Shown here one piece after another: positions 40,501 through 52,500 of a DNA stretch of 64,000 bases (position 1 is its first letter; every line of letters begins with the position of its first letter). A model generated the notes under the pieces. It was not told the DNA's origin and searched no databases. It saw nothing but the letters and a program-made list of their open reading frames with translations. Position numbers and translations under genes: made by a program. The stretch is from NCBI GenBank assembly GCA_025024175.1, contig QCXZ01000075.1:2852001-2916000 (forward strand), in the 5' to 3' direction. Source of the DNA: Rhyzopertha dominica (lineage: Eukaryota; Arthropoda; Insecta; Coleoptera; Bostrichidae).

Positions 40501-43500
40501 AGTATGGATAATCTGATAATCTTTTTGGGTTTGAATCGCATCACATTGTATAAATAGCTATTTGCGGCGTATCCGAATGAATTTTTCAAAAGTTGAAGGT
40601 ATTTTGTAATGCCGAAAGACAGTATGCTGAAAATAGAGTTATTTTGACAACTTCTATTTTATTGATTGTAGAAGTGTATAATCTTGTAATTGTAATAGAA
40701 TTGCTTTCGTTGGTAGGTACATATGCCAAAAAGAAAACACAAGTAACGGCGTTTAAAGCATAACGCAATAACTAATACAGTTCTGTTGCGTTCTAGGAGA
40801 AAATAATAGAACGCACTGCATGCCCAACATGTTTGAAAACAAATTTAAAAAACAACAGTATTCTTCATATAATGACGCATATATGAATAGTACTGAAAAA
40901 CTTTACAAGTATAATTTTGCCAGCATTCAAGCCAGTTCAATATTCAGTTATTTAAATATTATTGCGTCAAAATTCCATCTTTTGCTAGTCACTAATTTCA
41001 GTATATTACACATAAGAGACAATAAGTTGAAAGCATTTTTATTTTGACAACTTTGATTTTACACATTGTTTTTTGTACTGATTGTAGAAGTATATGTATA
41101 TGTACCGAATTGTGTAATGGTACTATAGTTTTACTGAGAAAGACTTAAAAAATTCGTATCCTACTTACATGTTTTCTAAAATATTCGAATGTATATACTG
41201 CATGCCCAAAATTTGAAAAAACTTGCATATTTTTCATGGCATCTATTACCATAGAAAGTAAAAACTGAGATGGTATAATTATAACTAAGCTATATAAATT
41301 ATACACATCGAATTTATCGATAAAGGAGTAATAGATGTAGGTATTAAGTTGCATTAATTGTATATTTCTTCAAATAATGACGTATTTAGATAGCATTGAA
41401 AAATGCTGCCATTCTTTGAAGTTTGAATATTTTTCAAAATTGTATAGGTAGGTAGTAATATTCTGAAAGAAATTTTGCAAACTCTACCTAAATAACAATT
41501 TAAGTTTCATTATTTTCTACAGGCTAGCTATAAAGCCTTTTTTCGATATCTTTCTTAAAACTAATGTTCCGTGAAAACATCTTTAAAACTTGAATAAAAT
41601 TGTCTTAAGCGAAAAGTGGAGAATCTTATTAATGTCCTGAAGTCCAAAAAGGAAAGATACCTTAAAACTTAGTGGTTCTTCAAATACAGTTTTAAAATAT
41701 TCTTTAAGTCACAAAGGTTTAAAGTTTTACGAAGGTCTACCAGCTGAAGGTTCTTATAAGAGTTTGAAGTTTTGTTCAAAGCTTATTAGTTTTAAATCTG
41801 AACTGTAATATCATAAAAACTTTATTGTAGATTTCAAAATTACTAAAATAACATATTTAGTTTTAATTTGTATTTAAGAAAGCGTCCACTATTCTTATTA
41901 TTCCTTTTAAGGGTTCGGGTAGACATTAATAAAACTAAATATGTTATTTTAGTAATTTTGAAAGTTTTTTATGATATTACAGTTCAGATTTAAAACTAAT
42001 AAGCTTTGAACAAAACTTCAAACTCTTATAAGAACCTTCAGCTGGTAGGCCTTCGTAAAACTGTATTAAAGTTTTTATATTTCATACATGTAGACGTAGG
42101 TAATATATTATCACCTGAAACCGTGAAAGCATAATTGAAAATTATAAACGAACCGTACTTCTCTGATGAAATGCTAAATGCTAGACAAAAAAATACGCGC
42201 TAGTAAAATTTGCAATATTTACCTTAAAATATCTTTTACTAAAAAAAACCAAGTAATTCCATTTGTAATGTAAACAGTATCAATAGCCCTGTATCTCATT
42301 ACAGTAAATGGGTGTGCTATTCCTTTACGATTTAGGACAGTTTTTTGATAGGATATTTAATTAAAGATTTAATTTGAAATAATATGTCAAATATGGCAGA
42401 AATATTGGCTTGCATGGATTAATTTACACTACAAACAAACAGTTTTTAATTTATATTTTGTGCAGAAAGCTCCCGCATGCAACATTTAAAATAGTTTAAC
42501 GTTCAGCACATAAATTGCAATTTAGTTTTATAAGCCCCTTTCATTTGCAATGTCAAAAAGGTATCATAGAACTGTTTACAAATGCAGTTTTATGAAATGA
42601 TGCATAGCGGAATAAATAGTTTTAATAGGGTCAATTAAAAATTATATTAATCACAACAACTTGAATAAGTAGGCTTTAAAGCTTATTTTAGAGGTAACAA
42701 TAAAACCTTTCCACTGTGGTGGCCTTCTATAAAACTATATTACATTTAATGCAATCATAAACGCAATTTGATTTATAGTGTAGCAAATCTATCAATAATA
42801 AAGTAGGTAGTTTTAAGTGCAAATTGATATAAAATCCAAAAGGTTGATCAAATTTTAAAGGCTCATAAGCCTTTGTTATAATAACCACATTTTATTTAAG
42901 CTATAAATGTGTTTATACCAAGAACTTTAAAACTGTTTTACCCTTTCAAGCTAATATAAAACCATCATAAAACTGTAGAAAATCAATTTAGCTTTGATAA
43001 TGTTACTTGGGTAATCTTATTCACGCACACCTTTAAACTGCGCTCTTGACTGTAATTTGAACTGTGTTACACAGATTGAATAGTTGTCGCACTGGAACAT
43101 GGTTTTTATTGCCCTGTAATAATTTATAGTTCTCAATTATCACTCCAAAAATAGTTACAAATTACTCATCGTAAAACGGGGCCACTACTTTATTGAAGTG
43201 GTAGAGCTATCTATCAACGCGGCCAGTACAACTGCATCGAAGCGGTACGACTTGTTGATTCGTTGCCATAGAAACGGGCTTTAATTGCTCAGTCGTCATG
43301 GATACGACTTGCAAAGTCTTCGTTAATGCGCCGATTTGCGCGTTTTTAAGTCTATTTAGTTGGCTTCTCAGTACGTGAGGTAAGATGTGAATTCCGGTGT
43401 TTTCGTTTTATTTGTTAATTTAGCCAAATTTTGGATTAAATTTAGGTGATTTGACATTGTGAACAAATAATTTAAATGTGCCAGAGGTACTGTGGGCGTT

Positions 43501-46500
43501 TGAAAGTTATTAAAAGGTAAGAAACCAAAGTTTGTTGTATTATATGGATCAAGGTGCAATTTTGTAATTATTGTCTTTCGTTAGTTACAGTTTTGATATA
43601 AAGGAGTTAATTAAGGGTTAGTTTTCTTAATTTACGAAGTCTTATTGTTACCTACATGGCTACAGAACGCAATAAAACTTTAAATTTTTTTTTGTAAACT
43701 ATATTTTTTGAAGTAGGTACTTCAGTTTGGATAATCTGATAATCTTTTTGGGTGTGAGTAGCATCCCATTGTATAAATAGCTATTTGTGGCGTAGGTATC
43801 CGGAATGAATTTTGTAAAAGTTGAAGGAATTTTGTAATGCCGAAACTCAGTATGTCGAAAACATGGAGTTATTTTGACAACTTCTATTTTATTGATTGTA
43901 GAAGTGTATAATCTTGTAATGGTAATAGTTTTGCTTTCGTTGGTAGGTACATAAAATGTGGCAAAAAGAAAACAGAAGTGTTGCGTTTAGAGCATATCGT
44001 GATAACTAATACAGCTCTGTCTGCATGCCCAACATGTTTGAAAGCAAATTAAAAACAGTATTCTTCATATAATGACGCATATATGAACTGTACCGAAAAA
44101 GTTTACACGTATCATTTTGCCAGCATTCAAGCCAGTTTAATGTTCAGTTATTTAAATATTATTGCGTTAAAATTCCATTCTTTGCTAGCCACTAATTTCA
44201 GTATATTACACATAAGGTACAATAAGTTGAAAACATTTTTATTTTGACAACTATGATTTTACACATTGTTTTTTGTACTGATTGTAGAAGTATGTGTATA
44301 TGTACCAAACTGTGTAATGGTACTATAGTTTTACTGAGAAAGACTTTAAAAATTCGTATCCTACCTACATGTTTTCTGAAATATTCGAATGTATATACTG
44401 CATGCCCTAAATTTTGCACACTATTGCATATTTTTTCATGGAATCTATTACCATAGAAAGTAAAAACAGACATGGTAAAATTAAGCTATCTGAATAATAC
44501 ACAACGAATTTATCGATAAAGAAGTAATAGAAGTAGGTATTAAAAATGCTGTCACCCCTTAAGAGTTTGAATATGTTTCATAATTGTATAGGCAGCTAGT
44601 AATTTTCTGAAGGAAATTTTACAAACCCTTCCCAAGTAACAATTTAGGTTTTATTATTTTCTACAGGTTATCGATATCTTTCTTAAAACTAATGTTCTTT
44701 GAAAACATTTTTAAAACCTGAATAAAACTGTCTTAAGCGAAAAGTGGAGAATCTGATTGATGTTCTGAAGTCCCAAATTTAAAGATACTTTAAAACTTAG
44801 TGGTTGTTCAATTGCAGTTTTAAAATATTCCTTAAGAAAACTATAAGTCTATATTTAAGTCAGTTATAAAATCCTTAAAAGGGTTTAAAGTTTTGCGAAA
44901 GTACTACCAGCTGGAAGTTCTTGTAAGAGTTTCAAATTTTGTTCAAAGCTTATTAGTTTTAAATCTGAACTGTGAAATCATAAAAACTTTTTTGTAGATT
45001 TCAAAATTACTAAAGTAACATATTTAGTTTTAATTTGTATTTAAGAAAGCGTCAACTATTATTATTATTCCTTTTAAGGGTTCGGAAAGACATTAATAAA
45101 TGCTGTATTAAAGTTTTTATATTTCATACGTGTAGACGTATGTAATATATTATCACCTGAAACCGTGAAAGCATAATCGAAAATTACAAACGAACCGTAC
45201 TTCTCTCATGAAATGCTAAATGCTAGACAAAAAAAATACGCGCTAGTAAAATTTGCAATATTTACCTTAATATATCTTTTACTAAAAAAACAAGTAATTT
45301 GATTTGTAATGTGAACGGTATCTATAGCCCTGCATCTCATTACAGTAAATGGGTGTGCTATTCCTTTACGATTTAGGACAGTTTTTTGATAGAATATTTA
45401 ATTAAAGATTTAATTTGAAGTAATACATCAAATATGGCAGACACTTGTATCCTCTTCTGTTCATCCAAAATGTCCGCTGAACTTGTAAATCCATACTGAA
45501 TCAGAGCATAATACAATAAAATCAAAACCTCTTAACAATCATTTGATATATGTCTAATAAATACAAATTGCCTTGCGTGAATTCATTTGCACTTCAATAG
45601 AAGATTTATGTAGGTCTATCATAAAACTATAGAGCCCTGTGAATGGCCGTGATAAAACCACAGTTTTTAATTTATATTTTGTGCAGAAAGCTCGCGCTGT
45701 AACTTTTAAAATAGTATACACGTTCAGCACATAAATTGCAATATAGTTTTATAAGCCCCTTTCTTTTGCAATGTCAAAAAAGTTTTATGAAATAATTAAT
45801 AGCGGAATAAATAGTTTTAATAAAGTCAATTAAAAATTATACTAATCACAACTTGAATAAGTAGGTTTTAAAACCTATTTTAAAGTAACAATAAATCCTT
45901 TCGACTGTGGTTGACTTCTATAAAACTGTATTACATTTAATGCAATCATAAACACAATTTGATTTATAGTGTAACAAATCTATCAATAATAAAGTAGGTA
46001 GTTTTAAGTGCTCATTGATATAAAATCCAAAAGGTAGCTTAATTCAAATTTTAAAAGCTTCATAAGCCTTTGTTATATAACTTTATTGCATTTAAGTTAT
46101 AAATGCATTTATACCAACAACTTTAAAACTGTTTTACTCTTTCAAGTTAGGATAAAACCATCATAAAACTGTAGAAAGTTAATTTAGCTTTTAAAATGTT
46201 ACTTGGGTAATCTCATTCACGCACACCTTTAAACTGCGATCTTGACTGTAATTTGAACTGCATTACACTGATTGAATAGTTGTCCCACAGGAATATGGTT
46301 TTTATTGCCCTGTAATAATCTTTAGCTCTCAATTATCACTCTATAAATAGTTACAAAATACTCGTCGTAAAACGGGGCCACTACTTTATTGAAGTGGTAG
46401 AGCTATCTATCAACGCGGCCAGTACAACTGCATCGAAGCGGTACGACTTGTTGATTCGTTGCCATAGAAACGGGCTTTTAATTGCTCAGTCGCCATGGAT

Positions 46501-49500
46501 ACGACTTGCAAAGACTTCGTTAATGTGCCGATTTGCGCGTTTTCAGCTCGATTTAGTTGGCTTCTCAGTACGTGAGTTAAGATGTGAATTCCGGTGTTTT
46601 CCTTTTGTTAGTGAATTTAGACAATTTTTGGATTAAATTTAGGTGATTTGACATTATGAACATATAATTTAAATGTGCCAGAGGTACTGTGGGCGTTTGA
46701 AAGTTATTAAAAGGTAGGAAGGCGAAGTTTGTTGTATTACCTATATCGCCTAGATGAAGGTGCAATTTTGTGATTATTGTCTTTCGTTAGTTACAGTTTT
46801 AGTATCAAACAGTATTTGATAAAAAAACGTTAAGAAAAGCACAATTAATCGTTGATAGAATGCAACTTGCTTCCTTTTTTTGCGTGATGCTTCATTATTG
46901 CTTTAAACATTCTAAAATTTTATTAAATCCTTTGCAATGTAGGTATTACTCTTACTGGAAACTGAGCATTTACCTATGCCGTTTTAAAAATCTGTTCTAA
47001 ATGCAAAAAGTCTTCCCCTTTATTGTGGTTTCAATTGAATATTTACCAATGTTTAATATGAATTTATTTCTTTCTTTTCAGATGTGAAACATTAGTGACT
47101 ATTGTGAAGTGCCTTTTGTGCAAGATGGGGATCAAGAGGAGATCAAGAGAGAAAAGCCACGTTTGAAGCCAGTCACTGTGAGTTTTAGAAAACATATCTT
47201 CTTTCTTTGTCCACTAATTGCAATTTTTTTTTGTTCTAGGCAAGGGGAGCAGTTATTGCAGTGGCTGGTTCGGTGAGTCGATGAAAATTTTGTTGTTGAT
47301 TGTATAATTATATCTTGTTTCACATTGTGGGGCGCGAATTCGTGGGTTTTCGCGCGTTTGGTTATAGTGATTGTGGTGAGGTGCCATTAGGATACTAGTG
47401 TCTAATATAGATTTAGTACTATTTAAAAATTATACAAATGTTTATTGTCAAATAGAATTAGGAATAGGATCAATTAGTTTATAAATAGCTAGATACTTTG
47501 TTGTTTTCTTTCTCTGAGATGTACATTTATTTGAAGAAGGTAAAAAGGTGAGTTAGTGTTGCAGTTAATTACGTTTTAATTTAGTTTGACATAAACTATA
47601 ACGTATTTTTCTTTTTCTTTACAGATTACCTACTCCAGATAATGTGGTCTAGTAAGTATTTCTACAATATCACCTTTTGTACTCAATCTTAAACTGTTTT
47701 TATAATAAAAATAATAGGTAAATTTATTCTTTGTTTCATTTCTTGTGTATCATGATGGGTAACAGATTAATAATTTTTTTCTTGAGTTTGTGTTCGCAGA
47801 TGCTGCTTCACATGTCCTTAGGGGATGCTTCCTTTGAGTGCAGAAGATTCTAACACATCAGGATTATTATATATTAGGTATGTTCTATTTTTTTTCAAGC
47901 TCCTTGCATTAACCGATGTCTATACAGCTGATTACGTAAAACTTTTGCTCTATTTAGTTGTAGAAATTTATATTTTTGTTTATTTATTAAATGCCTTAAG
48001 TTATGTTATATTATACACAGAAATATTTATACTATTCATGAAAATGCGATACTTGTACTTTAAGAAAGTTTGCTCACGTATACGGGATGTGATGTTTTCT
48101 GTACGGCTTACTAATCTGTATTTTTATTAATGGAATAACTTACACATTATTATATTTTTGAATTCCTTGATGAAAGTAAAGGTGACTATTAGCATGATAT
48201 AGTATCCCATTTTGAACTTATTTAAAGCCTTTTTTATTTACCCAAATCAATACCTACCTCTCACTATTATTCATCTAACGTTTTACGAGGGCTGGTTTAG
48301 GTACCTTTATGAATTTGGAGTCTTTCTTAGACCATTAACTACAGTAGTTTGAAGGTTCCCCAGCAAGGGTAGTGAAAGCTATTAACAGAAGTTTTTGACC
48401 ATACCATTGTACAACATTTGTTCTACCTCGAAAATAACCTCTTAGAATTTGTTACTATCTTATCTGCTGTCCCATAGTGGAATAGCCGTAAAAAAGTTTT
48501 TGTAAGCCGTATAACAGCTGATTGCCAAACGCCTAAATCATCTCCACAATCTTGTGATAACTTGCCTTTTCTAAATTCGAAACTGTTTTCTTTAGGGCAA
48601 CACAAACACTTCGTAGACACCAGTTAATGGTATAATTTGTTCATCAACGGCAACAGTTGAACGTTGATCCAACGGTAAACATAATTTGCTAATTTTGTCG
48701 GAAAATTGTCTAGTTTTTCATAACTTATCGTTCCCCTTTCTTGCTTCCGGTACATCACTATCAACAACGACTTTCAAGTGGCTTTTAATATTGAAAAATC
48801 ATCGTCGAGTCATACAAGATATCAAGAGTGAGATTCCAATCAATTTCTTCACTTTTGATGGTGCAGACACAAAGGTTTTCTATGTTTGGAGTCTACTAAA
48901 TACATTTCACTATAGTCCAAAATGCTTTGTTTTACTATTTCAAGACTCCTGTCATTCTTTAGTATTTCCTAATGTTGCTGATTATCTTGTGTCTCTTTCA
49001 TATGCTCTTTCTAGCAAAATTTTCAAAAATTTTCGTATACTCAGTCTCAGATAATCTTGAAAACCATCAATATCAGAATTCTTAAAACACTTCATTGTTT
49101 TCTCCCGATGCAATGGCTTTCTTGTTACCAAATATTATTAAATATAAAGTATGTCAGAATAAAAATATAGATAGATAAATTTCACGTCCATTCACTACAA
49201 CCACATGAGGTGTCAAACATAAAAGCACAATACAGAACATATCATGAAGTAGAACTTTTCCAGAGGCGATCATTGTAACCTCACATAAGTGCTGGTACAA
49301 ATAACTGCTGCATTGTGCTGTGGTTACGATTAAAGTCCACAACTCGCACGACAGTTATGTCTATTTGAAGGATCCATGTGCAATATAGCTTGGTTTACAA
49401 GCAATTTCCTCTTTGCATTTTAGAAGAAACTAACGTATCCTTATAACTTATATTTTTGCCTTTTTTTAAATAATTCGAACTTATATAATTTTGTTTTACC

Positions 49501-52500
49501 CTTTCTTTTATTCCAAATATTTAGAGCTACCTTAGAAATCGTGTTGGATAGTAGACAGCACTGTTTCAATGACACTTTGGCAAGCCCTTCAGTAAGACTA
49601 TATGTCACTTACTTGTGCTGTTCCCGAATGTACTGAACATACCCTATTTATTAGATTTAAACTCATCTAACATGTATTATTCAAATACACGGTGTGAAAT
49701 GCTTTAAGAGCTATTACTAGGCAATTTTCAGAAAATAGTCAGTTATTATGATAAAACTGTCGTTCATAAAATGACTTTGTTGATAGACATAACTACCATT
49801 ATTATGAAACTATGAATCCACATCAAATTAGACTTCTTAGAAAGGCAATATGACTTGTTTTTGAACGTATATGGGTGAAACATTTAATAATTTAATTCGA
49901 TGAACGTATAGGTAATATACAGGGTGATTCATTATGAATGGGCAATCTCTGAACTGGAGATACTACAAACCAAAATATGGTGATTGAGCTTAAAATGCCT
50001 TATACAAATGCTGCAGGCTTACGAGATACAGGGTGTTCAAAGTTGGAATTTTAATTTGAAAAATCTTTATAATTTTGTGATTTTAGGCATTATCGTCTGG
50101 AAAATTGGCAACTTTACGTTTTTTGGCAAGAGAATTACAAATTTAATGCTAAATTTAGTTACACCCTGTTACTTACAACATATCTTTTTTGTCTGTCTTT
50201 ATTATTTCATGTAACTCTCAGTTTTTGAGTTATTTGCACACATTTAATGAATTTTGTTTGTTGTAAAATGAATTTATTTTTTAAAATTACTACAAGGCGG
50301 GTAATAACGGTAAAGGCAACAAATAACAATCAGTAACAGTAATAAAACAAAACTTCAAAGTAAATGCTCATTTTGTAAGGCGTATCCTTAAAGATCTTTG
50401 AATATTAAATAACATTTGTCGATTATTTTTAATAATATTAGCAGCTTCTTGAATTTTCTGTCGTAATTCTTCGATGGAATTAATTGTTTCTTTGTAAACC
50501 ATGTCCTTCATTTGTGACCATATTGAGAAGTCTAGAGGGTTAAAATCTGGACTTCTAGGTGGGCAAACAAATTCACTGCCACGTCCCATCTACCGGTGAA
50601 GAAAATGTTCAGTCAGGTATTGGCATGCTGCCAGAACAAATTGTGGTTGTGCCCCGTCTTGCATAAACCACATGTTCCGCCTTATGGCTAGTGGTACATC
50701 TTCTAGTAGTGTATTTAAATTTTGTTCAAGGAAGTTAAAATAGAGGGACCCGTTCAGATTAGGAGAAAGTTCAAAAGGGTCAATAAAAAAACCAGATATC
50801 ACACCACACCAAAAATATACTTTGAATTCATGCTGAAAGTGTCGTTTCCTTAGAGCATGTGGATTTTCGGAGTCCTACAAATGATTGTTTTCCAATTAAC
50901 AACACCTTGCCTAATAAACGTCGCCTCATCAGTGAAAAGAAGGTTATTAAGGTTTTCGGTTTGTTTACCTAGGATAAATTGAGTACACTGTAGGCGAACT
51001 GGTAAATCTTGAGGTAACAAATTTTGGATAGGAGTATAGTGATATAGATGGAGATCATTTTTCTTTAAAATTCTCCGGATAGACGATTGGCTTATTCCTG
51101 TAGGAACTAAAACCTCGTCTTCATCATCGACGTTGATAGTTTTTCTACCACCATTTAAGCTTTTAAGGCGAAAACACCTTGTTTCACCTAGGTGGATGTA
51201 AATACGTCTGAACAGTTTGTGATTGGGTTGTCTTCGATTTGGGTATAATTCTATATAATTCTATTCTTGCCAAAAAACATAAGTTGCTAAGCTCAATCAC
51301 CATATTTTGGTGTGTAGTGTCTCCAGCTCATTCTTAATGAATCACCCTGTATGTATATATAGCTTCATTCCCTAAAAATCGCTTACGTAGGTTATTTAAC
51401 GGAATTACTTTACTTACTCGACGATTGATCCACTTTTTACAATAATTAAACAAATCTATCTTATATTTCGAATAAATGCATTTTTTAAAATCTAGAGCAA
51501 CCTATACGGGACTATAAAACTGTTAAGAAATGATTTTTTTACATCGATACAGTTATTAATGTTTGATACTCACCGTCTGGGTGTCGATTTCCACGCACCC
51601 CACCTTCGACTTCTGGCATTCCTTCTCGGTTGTGCATTTCTTGTTAACTAAAACGCTCGTCCCCTTCGAGTCCATGATGTGCAGGGTGTGGCAGAAGGTC
51701 TCTCCTGCAAATGAAGTAATAGCTTTGAAATTGGATTTCACCCCCGTTAAACGAATTAGTCCGTCGAAGAGAAATTAAATTTTATTTTGACAGATAACTT
51801 TCGATAATAAAACGCACTTTGGAATCAATTTCCCGGGTTGCTGACATCGATCCGGGGTGGTTATGTGCTTTATTTAGTTTAGGGGTCTTTGGATGATCGA
51901 TTATTTCATAATATCGTACTTTATAGCTTTCCTTAGCACTTTGCGACAAAAGCAAATTCAGTTTTTGTAACTGTAGGTTTGTCCTAATCCATGGGCGTAT
52001 CCAGCTTTCGGTCTAAAGGGGAGGGGGGCAAAGCAGGAATTTTGATTTTCTGCAAGGTGACTTAAATCATCTTCTGTGATGACCCAAGTTTTTTATGTTT
52101 TTTATTATATACTGATCTTCAAAAGCTCCTTTATTCCTAATTCAATTATTGATGATATCAGTTAGGCGATATCCACCGCATTCAGTTGCATGTCTATCAC
52201 GTTTAACAAAAGATGAGTAAATACATTTTATTTGGAAGAATAAAGATCTGTAATCCACATAATGTATAGTAATGTCAAACGAAGTACTAAAGAAATATAA
52301 ATTTCGCCTCAAGCATCTACTAAAAGAACCACATTTTATGATTTGGAATTCGCACATATCAAATATTAATTAATTAACCGATGCGCTTTTTAATTTCAAC
52401 TTTTCGCACTAGAAGCTTTAGAAATTTAATTAAGTTTGAATAGGTAGCTAGTATAGATAAAAAACTATCAAAACTGAGAATGAGGAAACAACCTGGTCGT

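Larger units (their letters stand above)
38580..46800 (+). repeat. Tandem array of about 3.2-kb composite units (four copies)
   Basis: A block starting near GTGGCCACTACTTTATTGAA recurs near 38,580, 39,929, 43,175 and 46,371, always in the same orientation. Full spacing is about 3.25 and 3.20 kb; the first unit is shortened by internal deletion, and the fourth stops at about 46,800. Each unit is a host segment (about 1.6-1.7 kb when complete: 39,764-41,486 and 43,012-44,630) followed by an inverted-repeat element inserted at the same place. Copies differ by scattered substitutions and small indels, so the amplification is not very recent. The array lies in the large Ly6 intron. Confidence 0.9.

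Noticed and set aside
47825..48130. 101-residue hydrophobic open frame
   Set aside because: The composition is what AT-rich non-coding DNA gives; no known family, and it overlaps candidate splice sites.
48686..49054. 122-residue plus-strand open frame
   Set aside because: It is largely antisense to the piggyBac relic and has no recognisable protein similarity of its own.
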